Assembly (NCBI GenBank): GCA_934725985.1
Contig: CAKVCX010000001.1
Span: forward strand, 620,001-684,000
Source of the DNA: an uncultured Bacilli bacterium
Lineage (GTDB): Bacteria > Bacillota_I > Bacilli_A > RFN20 > CAG-826
DNA length: 64,000 nucleotides
Direction: 5' to 3'
This document shows, piece by piece, positions 28,492-37,800 of this stretch. Position numbers and translations under genes: made by a program. The notes under the pieces are model-generated. The model was not told where the DNA came from. It saw only the letters and a program-made list of their open reading frames with translations, and made no database searches. Each line of letters opens with the position of its first letter. Positions within the stretch are counted from its first letter, which is position 1.

Positions 28492-29112
28492 ATGCCTAAA
28501 TATCAATTTAAGATGCATCAAAAACTATATTTTCCCTTGAAAAGGGCTATAGATATTTTTGGTTCGTTACTAGGCATTATTGTTTTAAGTCCCATTTTAT
28601 TATTTGCTGCTTTAATGACAAAATGCACCTCAAAAGGGCCGATTTTATTTAAGCAAGAAAGAGTGGGAAAAAACGAATTAGTATTTAAGATGTACAAGTT
28701 TCGTTCCATGCGTATAGATGCCCCTCAGGTCGCCCCGAACGATATGGATATAAAAACTCAGCAATCTTTAATTACCAAATGGGGGAAGTTCATGAGAAAA
28801 ACTTCCATCGATGAATTGCCCCAATTGTTTAATATCCTTGGCGGATCCATGTCTTTTATTGGGCCTAGGCCAGGACAAACAAAAGAGCATGAAGCCGATT
28901 TAATAGAAGAAAGAGAAAAAACTTTCCCTAGTGCATATGAGGTTAAGCCAGGCTTATCTGGATATGCCCAAGTTAAGTTAAGAAGGGATCATTCCCCTCA
29001 AAAGAAAGCTTTATATGATTCTTCTTATGTAAAAAGAATTTCTTTATGGTTTGATTTTAAAATATTTGTTTATTCTTTTTTAGTTTTATTTGGGTTCGAT
29101 AAGGGTAGATAA
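28492..29112 (+). CDS. initiating undecaprenyl-phosphate sugar transferase
   Basis: This 206-residue protein of the bacterial sugar transferase family (CapM/WcaJ catalytic core) has one N-terminal helix (LGIIVLSPILLFAALMTK), then GPILFKQERVGKNELVFKMYKFRSMR, KWGKFMRKTSIDELPQLFNILGGSMSFIGPRPGQTKEHE and PGLSGYAQVK. It would put the first sugar phosphate on undecaprenyl phosphate and so start the repeat unit for the locus at 8862-20518, or for the capEFG locus. It is separated from both by the NTPase and helicase genes, which suggests these were inserted or that the locus was rearranged. Confidence 0.9.
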   Translation: MPKYQFKMHQKLYFPLKRAIDIFGSLLGIIVLSPILLFAALMTKCTSKGPILFKQERVGKNELVFKMYKFRSMRIDAPQVAPNDMDIKTQQSLITKWGKFMRKTSIDELPQLFNILGGSMSFIGPRPGQTKEHEADLIEEREKTFPSAYEVKPGLSGYAQVKLRRDHSPQKKALYDSSYVKRISLWFDFKIFVYSFLVLFGFDKGR

Positions 29113-29151
29113 GAAAGACATAAATTAGCCTCTTTTCAATCAATTTTAATA

Positions 29152-30164
29152 TATGGAAGAAGGCGGATAGGCAAAATAGAACTGATAGATGAGGCAATAA
29201 GACAAAGTGGCCAAAAACTCTTGTATATCTAGCTAGAAAAGCCTCTTTTCAAGTTCAACTAGATGAATTCTCTGCTCTTGCTGGTAACTTTATGGGTGTT
29301 ATTGGATTTCATCCTAACAATTTAGAGGAACTTCTTCGTGCTTTATTTTCATATGGTGTCACACATCCGTTTATTTTATTCATTGATGAGTATCCTTATT
29401 TTAGAGGAGATAATCCCAACATAGATTCATTTTTTTGATAAAGAAGCTGTTTCAACTGTATCTTCCGAACTCATTAAAGAAGAAAATGCAAATACGGTTT
29501 TTGAACTTATTGCTTTAGGCAAGAAAAACTATAACGAATTAAATCAGGGATTGGGCAATGTTTCTAAAGATAATGCAACTCGGTACTTGCAACGTTTAGA
29601 AGAAATGGATTTGATAGGAAAAAGTTATTCGATAAATGCTAATTCGAAAAGAAAGCCACTTTATTTTATAAATGATAATTTTTTGGATTTCTATTATACA
29701 TTTTTAGCTAGACGCCAAAGAGAAAGATATGTTTTATCCCCAAAGCAGTTTTTTGCAAAGTATGTTGAGTAAAAACTGTAAAAAGAGTATTTTCCTAGAT
29801 AATTTGAGGAATTAACAAAAAAATATTGCATTAGAAGAAATCAATTGGGCCAATTTTCTTTTCTTGCTACAGATATGGATAGATTTTATTTTAGAGGTAG
29901 AGCAAACGGAATAACAGTTGATAGAGAATTTGATTTAGTAATAAAGACGGATAATGGGTATTTACCGATTGAATGCAAATATGCAAAAGAGCCAATAAGC
30001 ATATCTACTGTTGATGAAGAAAAGGAGCAATGGTCAGGATGCCTTTTAAAATAAGACAATTTGGTTTTTCATCAAAAAGCGGGTTTGATGAAAAGGTGAA
30101 GAAGCAAAGTGATTTGCTCTTATTTGATTTAGACGAAATGTATTCTTTAGATATTGATGATTAG
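29152..30164 (+). pseudogene. remnant of an AAA ATPase with DUF234-type C-terminal domain
   Basis: Pieces of one protein family appear in several frames. They are YGRRRIGKIELIDEAIRQ (the Walker A threonine is replaced by Ile), then DEFSALAGNFMGVIGFHPNN and PFILFIDEYPYFRG (Walker B). Next come a winged-helix part (ELNQGLGNVSKDNATRYLQR) and the nuclease-like end (VDREFDLVIKTDNGYLPIECKYAKEP), with VKKQSDLLLFDLDEMYSLD at the close. Stops and frame changes interrupt it, and the stretch between Walker B and the winged helix is missing. Such ATPases are common in gut Bacilli and often decay. It is not functional as it stands. Confidence 0.8.
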
Positions 30165-30223
30165 ATCTGCTTCAAATAGTTTTTTTAATTGTATAAATCC
30201 CGTTTTTATATAAAAATATCCTC

Positions 30224-30898
30224 GTGAATATTTTTATTTTTGCTTCTATTAATGAAGCCGATTATGTATTAAAAAAAGCTGTTATTCTTGAAAAAATATC
30301 TAATGAGCCTTTTAAAATGCTTAAGGCTACGGTTGAAAATAAAAGCATCGGCATAGTAATTTCTCTTATTGGAAAAGTTCATGCCGGGGCTAGCTTGGCG
30401 GCTGCGATTAATTATTTTGGGCCCAATAATAATTTTATAAACGTAGGAACTTCTGGTAGCTTAGATGCAAAACAAGCCAATGTTTTTGATATAATAATTG
30501 CTTCAAAACTAGTTCAACACGATGTGGATACGACTGCTCTAGGAGATCCATTAGGAATGGTAAGCGGGCCTAATAAAGTATTCTTCAATACATCCAATGA
30601 GCTTAATAAAGCTATTGAAAAAGGATGTCATGATTGCCATTTAAATCCAATTTATGGAATTGTTAGTAGTGGAGATAAATTCATTACCAATGAGGAAGAG
30701 AAGCAAAATATTAGGAAAACATTTAATTCTTTAGTAGTAGAGATGGAAGCGGCTGCTCTTGCAGAAATTGCCGATGCTTATAAAGTGAATTTTTCTTGTT
30801 TTAAAATAATTACGGATGCGGTAGAACACGCTAAAGAATATAAGGAGAATTTTGATAAAGCCGTTAGAATCCTTGCCGATATTGTTTGGACTATTTAG
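30224..30898 (+). CDS. MTA/SAH nucleosidase-like nucleoside phosphorylase
   Basis: This is a 224-residue PNP/UDP-family enzyme. The N-terminal IFIFASINEADYVLKK carries the acidic residue of the family, FINVGTSGSLDAKQANVFDIIIASK and HDVDTTALGDPLGM follow, and VVEMEAAALAEIA and KIITDAVEH give the Glu and Asp of the active site. It most likely cleaves adenine from methylthioadenosine or S-adenosylhomocysteine; other purine nucleosides remain possible. GTG is the only sensible start and there is no clear ribosome site. Upstream is a decayed ATPase gene, downstream gpmA. Confidence 0.82.
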   Translation: MNIFIFASINEADYVLKKAVILEKISNEPFKMLKATVENKSIGIVISLIGKVHAGASLAAAINYFGPNNNFINVGTSGSLDAKQANVFDIIIASKLVQHDVDTTALGDPLGMVSGPNKVFFNTSNELNKAIEKGCHDCHLNPIYGIVSSGDKFITNEEEKQNIRKTFNSLVVEMEAAALAEIADAYKVNFSCFKIITDAVEHAKEYKENFDKAVRILADIVWTI

Positions 30899-31043
30899 TG
30901 ATTGCCGGACTTAAAAATACTGCATTTTTGCAAATTTTTCTTCTTTTTTTGGTTTTATCGAATAGAAATAGACTAAGGGGCTATAGGAATCGGAAAACTA
31001 TTCCAGCAGAAGTAGTTAAAAATATATCGTAAAATCTAAATCA

Positions 31044-31065
31044 TTAAGTTATGGAGATAACTTAA
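31044..31065. repeat. 9-bp inverted repeat upstream of gpmA
   Basis: TTAAGTTAT, the loop GGAG, and ATAACTTAA form a perfect hairpin or dyad. There is no T run behind it, so a terminator is unlikely. It lies about 120 bases before gpmA. Confidence 0.5.
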
Positions 31066-31127
31066 CAAATTTGCCATTTTATATGCTATTTTGTTTAAAC
31101 GAATAAGCTTTTTTATAATTTGCCTAC

Positions 31128-31156
31128 TTTGTAGATTGCCTTAATTGTTTTATAAT
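31128..31156 (+). promoter_or_regulatory. promoter of gpmA
   Basis: A perfect -10 TATAAT at 31151 with TTTGTA 17 bases upstream. The ribosome site GAAAGGA follows, and ATG is at 31184. Confidence 0.5.
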
Positions 31157-31183
31157 TTTTAACGTTTCTGAAAGGATTATCAA

Positions 31184-31891
31184 ATGGTTAAATTAGTTTT
31201 GATTAGACACGGTCAATCCGAATGGAATTTAAAGAATTTATTTACAGGATGGACCGATGTTGAACTTTCTCCTAATGGCGTTAAAGAAGCTCATGATGCT
31301 GGAAAGTTATTAAAAGAAAAGGGATATAGCTTTGATGTTGCTTTTTCTTCTACTTTAAAAAGAGCAAACCATACTATGGATTTTGTTCTTGAAGAAATGG
31401 GAGAAACTTCTATTCCTAAGCATTATTCTTGGAGATTGAACGAACGTCATTATGGTGCTTTGCAAGGGCTTAATAAAGCCGATGCAGCAAAAAAATGGGG
31501 GGACGAACAAGTTCATATTTGGAGAAGATCTGCCGATGTTCCACCTCTAGCCTTGACTAAAGAAGATGAAAGATGGCCCGGCAATCAAGAAAAATATAAA
31601 GAATTGATTGCTAAAGGCGAGATGACAATTGAGGATTGTCCATTGACCGAATGCTTAATTGATACGGCTAAAAGAGTCAAACCTTATTTTGATGAAAAAA
31701 TTGCACCTTTCATTCATGAAGGAAAAAAGGTTTTGATTGCAGCACATGGGAATTCTTTAAGAGCCATTGTCATGATGCTTGAACATCTTACCCCAGAGCA
31801 AATTATCTCTGTTGAAATTCCAACCGGTAAACCTCTTGTCTATGAACTTGATGAAAAAACTTTAAAAGTCTTAGATAAGTATTACCTCTAA
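31184..31891 (+). CDS. gpmA: 2,3-bisphosphoglycerate-dependent phosphoglycerate mutase
   Basis: This is a 235-residue glycolytic enzyme interconverting 3- and 2-phosphoglycerate. It has the full dPGM pattern: LIRHGQSEWNLKNLFTGWTDVELSPNG with the phosphohistidine, then SWRLNERHYGALQGLNKADAAKKWG, EDERWPGNQEKY, TECLIDTAKRVKPYF and IAAHGNSLRAIVMMLEHL with the second histidine. AAAGGA stands 10 bases before the ATG. A strong intrinsic terminator follows, so it is monocistronic. Confidence 0.97.
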   Translation: MVKLVLIRHGQSEWNLKNLFTGWTDVELSPNGVKEAHDAGKLLKEKGYSFDVAFSSTLKRANHTMDFVLEEMGETSIPKHYSWRLNERHYGALQGLNKADAAKKWGDEQVHIWRRSADVPPLALTKEDERWPGNQEKYKELIAKGEMTIEDCPLTECLIDTAKRVKPYFDEKIAPFIHEGKKVLIAAHGNSLRAIVMMLEHLTPEQIISVEIPTGKPLVYELDEKTLKVLDKYYL

Positions 31892-31911
31892 TTTAATTCA
31901 TAAATAACTGG

Positions 31912-31940
31912 AACCGTCCAATTAATTTGGACGGTTTTTT
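31912..31940 (+). terminator. gpmA terminator
   Basis: The perfect arms AACCGTCCAA and TTGGACGGTT with a 5-base loop are followed by Ts. Its T tract is also the first part of the left 86-bp direct repeat. Confidence 0.9.
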
Positions 31941-32019
31941 GTTGCTTGATAATGCTTATAATATAAAAAGATTAGATTTTATCGAAAGATTTTTGTTGCT
32001 CGTTTGTTGCTTTTTTGTT
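31934..32019. repeat. left copy of an 86-bp direct repeat
   Basis: It matches 33518-33603 with one mismatch in 86 positions. It begins in the gpmA terminator T tract and contains a TATAAT at 31957. Inside and just beyond it a 22-bp unit (TTTTGTTGCTCGTTTGTTGC plus TT) stands twice in tandem at 31991-32034. The pair of copies brackets exactly one gene. Confidence 0.9.
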
Positions 32020-32040
32020 GCTCGTTTGTTGCTTTTTCTA

Positions 32041-32046
32041 TATAAT
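32041..32046 (+). promoter_or_regulatory. -10 box of the AlbA_2 gene
   Basis: TATAAT lies 20 bases before ATG 32067, followed by GCGGAG as ribosome site. The upstream TTGTTG elements of the tandem 22-mers are at poor spacing for a -35 (9 or 20 bases). Confidence 0.45.
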
Positions 32047-32066
32047 ATGGGAGCGGAGAACAAATT

Positions 32067-33518
32067 ATGATTCCAAATAAAGAAGAACTATTGAAAAATT
32101 TGCTTAAAAAAAATGAAAACCATTGTTTGGAGTTTAAGGTAAATAATAGTAATCCCGAACTTCTTGGAAAATATATCTCTGCCTTGTCAAATATGGCCGT
32201 TATCGATAACGTGGAATATGGTTATCTTGTATATGGAATAAGTGATGAAAAGCATGAAATAGTAGGAACTAGTCTTGATCTATGCAAGAATAAAGTAGGA
32301 AATATTGTATTAGAGTTTTGGCTTAATTCACTTTTGTATCCAAAAGGGATTTTTGATTTTGATTCCGTACTTATAGATAATAAGAGGATTGTAATAATTA
32401 GAATAAAAAAAGCCGTATCGATAACAACTACTTTTTCTGGTAATGAATTTGGTCGTGTGAATGAATCTATAGTAAGTCTGTCTGAATTTCCACAATTAAG
32501 AAAAGAACTATGGGAAAAAATTTTGTTTTCTGCTAGAGAAAACGATGTTGCGTTGGCTTCTATACCTTCGTTAGAATTGGAAAAATATATAGATATTAGA
32601 AAATATTATTCATTATTAAAACAAGCATACCCCCTTACTTTTGATGAAATATCTAATCGACTTATTGGAGAAGGGTTTATTAAGAAAAGGGATGATGGAA
32701 GGTACGATATAACAATTTTAGGTGCCTTATGCATAGCTACATCTTTTTCTTATTATCCGTCCTTAGGCGATAAAGGAATAGAAATTATTAAGTATTCTAC
32801 TTCTTCTAGGGCTTCTTCTACTAGCGTTCCCATTAAATTTGATTCCGGTTATTTATTTTGTTTCGAGCCAATAATTAATACAGTTATCAATTTAATGGGA
32901 GCTAAAGAGGTTGTTGAACGCGGAATTAGGATGAAGCAAGAACCGATACCGGCCTTGATTATTCGCGAAATGGTAGGGAATGCCTTAATTCATCAAGACA
33001 TTGGTTTAAATTCAGGGAAAGTGCTTATAGAGTGTTTTCCGTCTAGGCTAGAAATATTTAACTATGGAAAATTGGCCGTTGATATAGATAGGGTGGTAGA
33101 TATGGCACCTATGCCTGAAAATCGGCACCTAGTGGAAATACTTTCTAGATTTGGCATAGGTGAAGGTCACGGTACTGGTTTCGATAAAATAGTTCTTTCA
33201 TCAGAAACCAATGTTTTACCTCCTCCATTGGTTAAAAAAGAACAATATGGTGTTAGAGTCATTGCATATACTTATAAGCCTTGGAGCGAGTATACACTTG
33301 AGGAAAAGAAAAGAGCTGTTTACTTGCATTGCTGCTTGGCTTATATAGATGGAGAAAAGGCCACCAATGAAAGTATAAGAAAAAGGTTTGGATTAGCCGT
33401 TACTAACAAAGCACAAGTATCAAGACTAATAAAGCAATGTATTGAAGATGGAAAAATTAAGCCATCGAAAGAATCCACTGGGACAAGAAACCTTTATTAT
33501 TATCCTTATTGGGCTTAG
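32067..33518 (+). CDS. AlbA_2/Schlafen-type ATP-binding, winged-helix protein
   Basis: This 483-residue protein has an N-terminal AlbA_2 (Schlafen-like) domain (ENHCLEFKVNN through YGYLVYGISDEKHEIVG). A linker follows, then a GHKL-like part with MVGNALIHQDIG, RLEIFNYGKL and LSRFGIGEGHGTGFDKI, and a C-terminal helix-turn-helix segment (KRFGLAVTNKAQVSRLIKQCIEDG). Such proteins are taken for transcription regulators or nucleic-acid-acting ATPases; their real function is poorly known. The gene is bounded by 86-bp direct repeats, and the last base of its TAG is already in the right copy, so it looks like an inserted cassette. Confidence 0.85.
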   Translation: MIPNKEELLKNLLKKNENHCLEFKVNNSNPELLGKYISALSNMAVIDNVEYGYLVYGISDEKHEIVGTSLDLCKNKVGNIVLEFWLNSLLYPKGIFDFDSVLIDNKRIVIIRIKKAVSITTTFSGNEFGRVNESIVSLSEFPQLRKELWEKILFSARENDVALASIPSLELEKYIDIRKYYSLLKQAYPLTFDEISNRLIGEGFIKKRDDGRYDITILGALCIATSFSYYPSLGDKGIEIIKYSTSSRASSTSVPIKFDSGYLFCFEPIINTVINLMGAKEVVERGIRMKQEPIPALIIREMVGNALIHQDIGLNSGKVLIECFPSRLEIFNYGKLAVDIDRVVDMAPMPENRHLVEILSRFGIGEGHGTGFDKIVLSSETNVLPPPLVKKEQYGVRVIAYTYKPWSEYTLEEKKRAVYLHCCLAYIDGEKATNESIRKRFGLAVTNKAQVSRLIKQCIEDGKIKPSKESTGTRNLYYYPYWA

Positions 33519-33603
33519 TTTTTTGTTGCTTGATAATGCTTATAATATAAAAAGAGTAGATTTTATCGAAAGATTTTTGTTGCTCGTTTGTTGCTTTTTT
33601 GTT
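33518..33603. repeat. right copy of the 86-bp direct repeat
   Basis: 85 of 86 positions equal 31934-32019, offset by 1584 bases. The copy starts at the last base of the stop codon and carries only one full 22-bp TTGTTGCTCG unit, whereas two stand at the left. Confidence 0.9.
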
Positions 33604-33660
33604 TAATATAATTAACAATTTGCCTAAGAAATCAATGCCTGTTATAGACATTAAGATTTC

Positions 33661-34857
33661 TTATTCGTTAAATGGCCTATCTAATCTTAAAACAAAATTG
33701 TGCTTTATTTTGTCGTTTTTAAATTCTTCGTTTAATTTTGCTTTGATATTTTCTTCGTTAAAATTTTTATCTTCATAAGGTACGACTATGTCAAATATCA
33801 CATTAATATGTGTGTTTCCTTTAACCATTCTAAAATCGTGGATGGTCAACTCTTTGTCTATACTAGTTAATGTTTTTAAGACCCTTTTCTTTGTTTGATC
33901 TACTTCCTTATCGCCAATGCAAACTGGATCCATATGAATAGTAATGTCTACACCGAATTTATTTTTTATATCTTCTTCTATATTGTCTATTACGTCATGA
34001 ATGTAGGGGAAGTCTTCTTTTTCATTGACTTCTACATGCAATGAAACAAATATTTTTGTCGCGCCATAATTATGACAAATGACGTCATGTACCCCTTTTA
34101 CTTCTTTATACCTCAATACTTCATCAACTATTTTTTGAACATATTTTTTATCCGTTGCTTCTCCAATTAAGGGGTTGCTAGTTTCTTTTATCATCATAAG
34201 ACCGGAATAGAGAATAAACAAAGAAACGGCTACACCCATATACGAATCTAGATAAGGGAATTTTAAACAAAGGCTTACTATGGCTCCTATTCCTAACAAA
34301 GAAGAGGCTATGGCGTCTGATAATGAATCTAGATAGGTGGCTTTTAAAGAAGGGGAGGCAATTGCTTTTCCTAGCCCATAATTAACATAGCCTTGAAATA
34401 GCTTTATCAAGGAAGAGGCAAATAAAACGATGATGGAGAAAATTTCATAAATCACCTCATCTTGATTTATTATTCCTTTTATTGAAGTTACCAATAATTC
34501 AATTCCGGCCGTTACAACAAATACCGAGACTATTAGTCCAGAAATATATTCAATTCTTTGATGGCCGAAGGGGTGGTCTTTATCGGCTGGTTTTAAAGAC
34601 ATTTTAAAGCCAATTAAGGTTACTAGGTTCGATGCCAAATCGCCTAAATTATTGATGGCGTCACCTAAAAGGGCCAATGGGATTATCCAGTTATTCTTGC
34701 TTGCTCCATATAAGGCTATTCCAAATTTTAATAAAACAAGCAAGAGGTTTGTAATAATTCCAAATATGGCTGCAAGTTTTCCATGTTTTCCTCTAATTAG
34801 AGAATTATCAACGTCTTGATAGTTTTTAATGAATAATTTTCTTAATAAAGTAACCAT
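33661..34857 (-). CDS. cation diffusion facilitator transporter
   Basis: This is a 398-residue CDF-family metal/proton antiporter. It has six hydrophobic helices in the first 240 residues with the metal-site patterns LLGDAINNLGDLASNL and YLDSLSDAIAS, the loop DKDHPFGHQRIEYI, and a cytoplasmic ferredoxin-like domain (KGVHDVICHNYGATKIFVSLHVEVNE). The C-terminal extension of about 80 residues is longer than in FieF. It probably exports Zn, Mn or Fe; the metal cannot be read here. It lies just downstream of the SNF2 helicase gene on the same strand. Confidence 0.92.
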   Translation of the reverse strand: MVTLLRKLFIKNYQDVDNSLIRGKHGKLAAIFGIITNLLLVLLKFGIALYGASKNNWIIPLALLGDAINNLGDLASNLVTLIGFKMSLKPADKDHPFGHQRIEYISGLIVSVFVVTAGIELLVTSIKGIINQDEVIYEIFSIIVLFASSLIKLFQGYVNYGLGKAIASPSLKATYLDSLSDAIASSLLGIGAIVSLCLKFPYLDSYMGVAVSLFILYSGLMMIKETSNPLIGEATDKKYVQKIVDEVLRYKEVKGVHDVICHNYGATKIFVSLHVEVNEKEDFPYIHDVIDNIEEDIKNKFGVDITIHMDPVCIGDKEVDQTKKRVLKTLTSIDKELTIHDFRMVKGNTHINVIFDIVVPYEDKNFNEENIKAKLNEEFKNDKIKHNFVLRLDRPFNE

Positions 34858-34886
34858 TTAATTAGTTTATCACAATATTGTCTTGC

Positions 34887-37800
34887 TTATGAAAGAAGAT
34901 ATTTTATGTCGTCTTTGCTTAGCTTTGCGATGCCTTCATCCCCTTCTTTTATTAAAGAAGTTGCAATGTCTTTTTTTAGCTCTTGAAGTTTTATTACTTT
35001 TTCTTCGATAGTATTAAAAGAAACTAACTTTAATACGGTCACGGGTCTAGTTTGCCCGATTCTATGGGCTCTATCCGTGGCTTGCTCTTCGGCTGCATTG
35101 TTCCACCACGGATCTAAATGTATGACATAATCCGCACCATATAGATTTAGCCCTGTGCCTCCTGCTTTTAAAGAAACTAGCATTACTTTGATGTCGCCTT
35201 TATTGTTAAACGATTCACTTAAAGCAATTCTTTCTTCCCCGCTAGTTGATCCTTCAATTATCGAAGTGGCTATACCGTGATCTCTTAAATAAGAAGAGAG
35301 ATGATGCAAGGCTTTTACAAAGCTAGAAAATATTACAAATTTATGGCCGTTTTCAATTCCTTGGGTCAATACTTCTAAAATATATTGGAATTTCGACGGC
35401 TCAAAATTGGCATTTTCAAAGAATGCCGGTGCATCAGAGCAAATGGTTCTAAGCCTTACTAAAGAAGCCAAAATTGAAGCTATATTTCCAGAATTCATAT
35501 CTCTTCTAGCCCTTTCTAAATAGGCATCATAAATTTTTGCTTCTTCTTCCTCCATGGTAATTGAAATATTTTCGATTGTTTTTGGAGGCAAATCTTTTAA
35601 AACGTCTTCTTTTTTTCTTCTTAAGTAGAATGGCTTTATTTTGTTATATAGCTTATTGGCTTTTTCTTTTGAGGGGGCATAGCCATAAGTTCTTGCAAAA
35701 TCATTTCTTTCTCCTAGATACCCTTCCATTAAGAAATCAAAAATTGAAAATAAGTCGATTGCTGAGTTTTCAACCGGAGTTCCTGTTAAGGCTAGTTTGT
35801 AAGTAGATTTAAGTGATTTTACCGCAAGAGTCTTTTTTGCATTTGTATTTTTTATTGTTTGAGCTTCGTCTAAAACAGTCAAAAGAAACTGTATTTGCGT
35901 GAATTTTTCAATATCGTTTCTTAAAGAGTCATAAGAAATTATTGCTATAACTGTTTTTTCTTCTTTTAAAGAAGATAATAATTTAACCCTATTTTCTATC
36001 GATCCGGAAATGACCATGCTAGGTAATGACGGGGCCCATTTTTCTATTTCTTTTTTCCAGTTATAGGTAACTGATTTTGGGCAAACTATAAGAATTGGTC
36101 CTTTTTCTTTTAGAGTCGAGATAAAGGCTATTGTTTGCAATGTCTTTCCTAACCCCATGTCATCAGCAAGTAAGCCTGGCAAATGGTATTTATTTAAACT
36201 AGAGAGCCATTTTACTCCATCTAGTTGGTATGACCTTAATTTGTTTTGCAAAAACGAAGGCAAGTTTATATTTGCTTCTTTAAAATGAGAGATATCATTT
36301 ACAAATGAAGACAAGGATGAATCTAAATCCACTTCGATCCCTTCTTCGCTTTGTAACATGAAAGTCGTCCAAAATGGCAAATTATTTGACTGGCTATGGT
36401 CTCTATCGATATTTAAGGAATTGGCTACTTTGACAAAATTCTTCACCTCTTCGCTTTCTAAATCGACAATTTTTCTATCTATTAATATGAATTTTCTTTT
36501 TTGCTTATAAGCCTCAAGTATGGAAAATAGTTCATCATCGCTAAATTCGGATGAAGACATGGATGCGTTTATCCATCCTTCTTTTAATAGAAGCTTTGTT
36601 CTTACTTTTGGATTTGTTTTGGCTATATTCAATAAGTTATCGCTTAAAAATAGTTTGCAATAACTGCCCAAATCTTTGTAAGAAGAAGTTAAAAATGAAT
36701 ACACGTATTCATTATCTTTAAGGTATCCATTTTCTAATCCATGTCTTTTTGTTAACTCTTCAATATAAGAATCATAGTAGGCTTTTGAAAATTCGCTTCC
36801 TAGGAAAGTATCTTTTTCAATTTCTTCGCCTTGATATTCGAATTTTGTTTTAAAAGATAATGTATCTAAGGCCTTGATGTATTCAATATATAAATTGATT
36901 TGGTATTTACTATTTTCACCATTTATTTTCAAAGATTTTTCTTTTTTTATTTTATCTATGACTAGATCTGCAACATATTCAAAATCTTTATCCGTTATTC
37001 CTTTTCTTCCGACAAAGGAAATTATTTTTTTGGCGTTTTCTGTTTTAAAAACATAAACATTAATAATTCTTTTGCTTTTTTCGATCGTGGATATTATTTT
37101 TTTGCTTTGAACAAATACGCTCTTTTTCTTTAGATCGGGTATTGCTTTAGGCTTGCCATTTTCATTTATTTCTATTCTACCTTGTTCTAGATTTTCATTT
37201 ATATAGTATGTTTTGCCATTGATTTTAATTGTTTCGCCTAGCAAATAAGGCAAGAGGCTTGCCATTTCTTTTTTTAATATGCCTTTATTGCTAGCAAAAT
37301 TGTCGGCAGATAAATTAGCCGCGATTATATATGGCTGAATTTTGCTCATTACTTTTGAATAATCTAGCGTTAATTCTTTTCCGCCTTTAACAATAGGTCT
37401 AGTAAATGAATTTAAAAATATATATGGAGATACACTAATTTGTTTTTCTAAATTAGAAGTCAGCAAGATAGTTACATTAGTTAGAAAATCAAATTCCTCT
37501 TCTTCGAAATAGACGCTTAGAACTATTGATTCAACTTTAAAAGACTCTCGAATGTGATTTTCCTCATTTTCTATTTCAAATAGAAAACTATTTCTTAAAT
37601 CAAGTCTTCTTTTGTTTTCTTCTTTAGATAAATTCGCATATTTTAAAACAGATTCATCAATACTTTTATATAGGGATTTTAATTCGTCTAAAGTTTTATT
37701 ATTTTCTTTTTCTAATAAATATAAATATAAGGCATATGTTTCATTAATAGATTCGGCTTGATAATCAATTTCTCCATTGGAATTTACTTCTAAGTAAGCA

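Noticed and set aside
31934..33603. Insertion sequence or CRISPR array
   Set aside because: Only two long direct repeats are present, with a single non-transposase gene between them; there are no terminal inverted repeats and no spacers.
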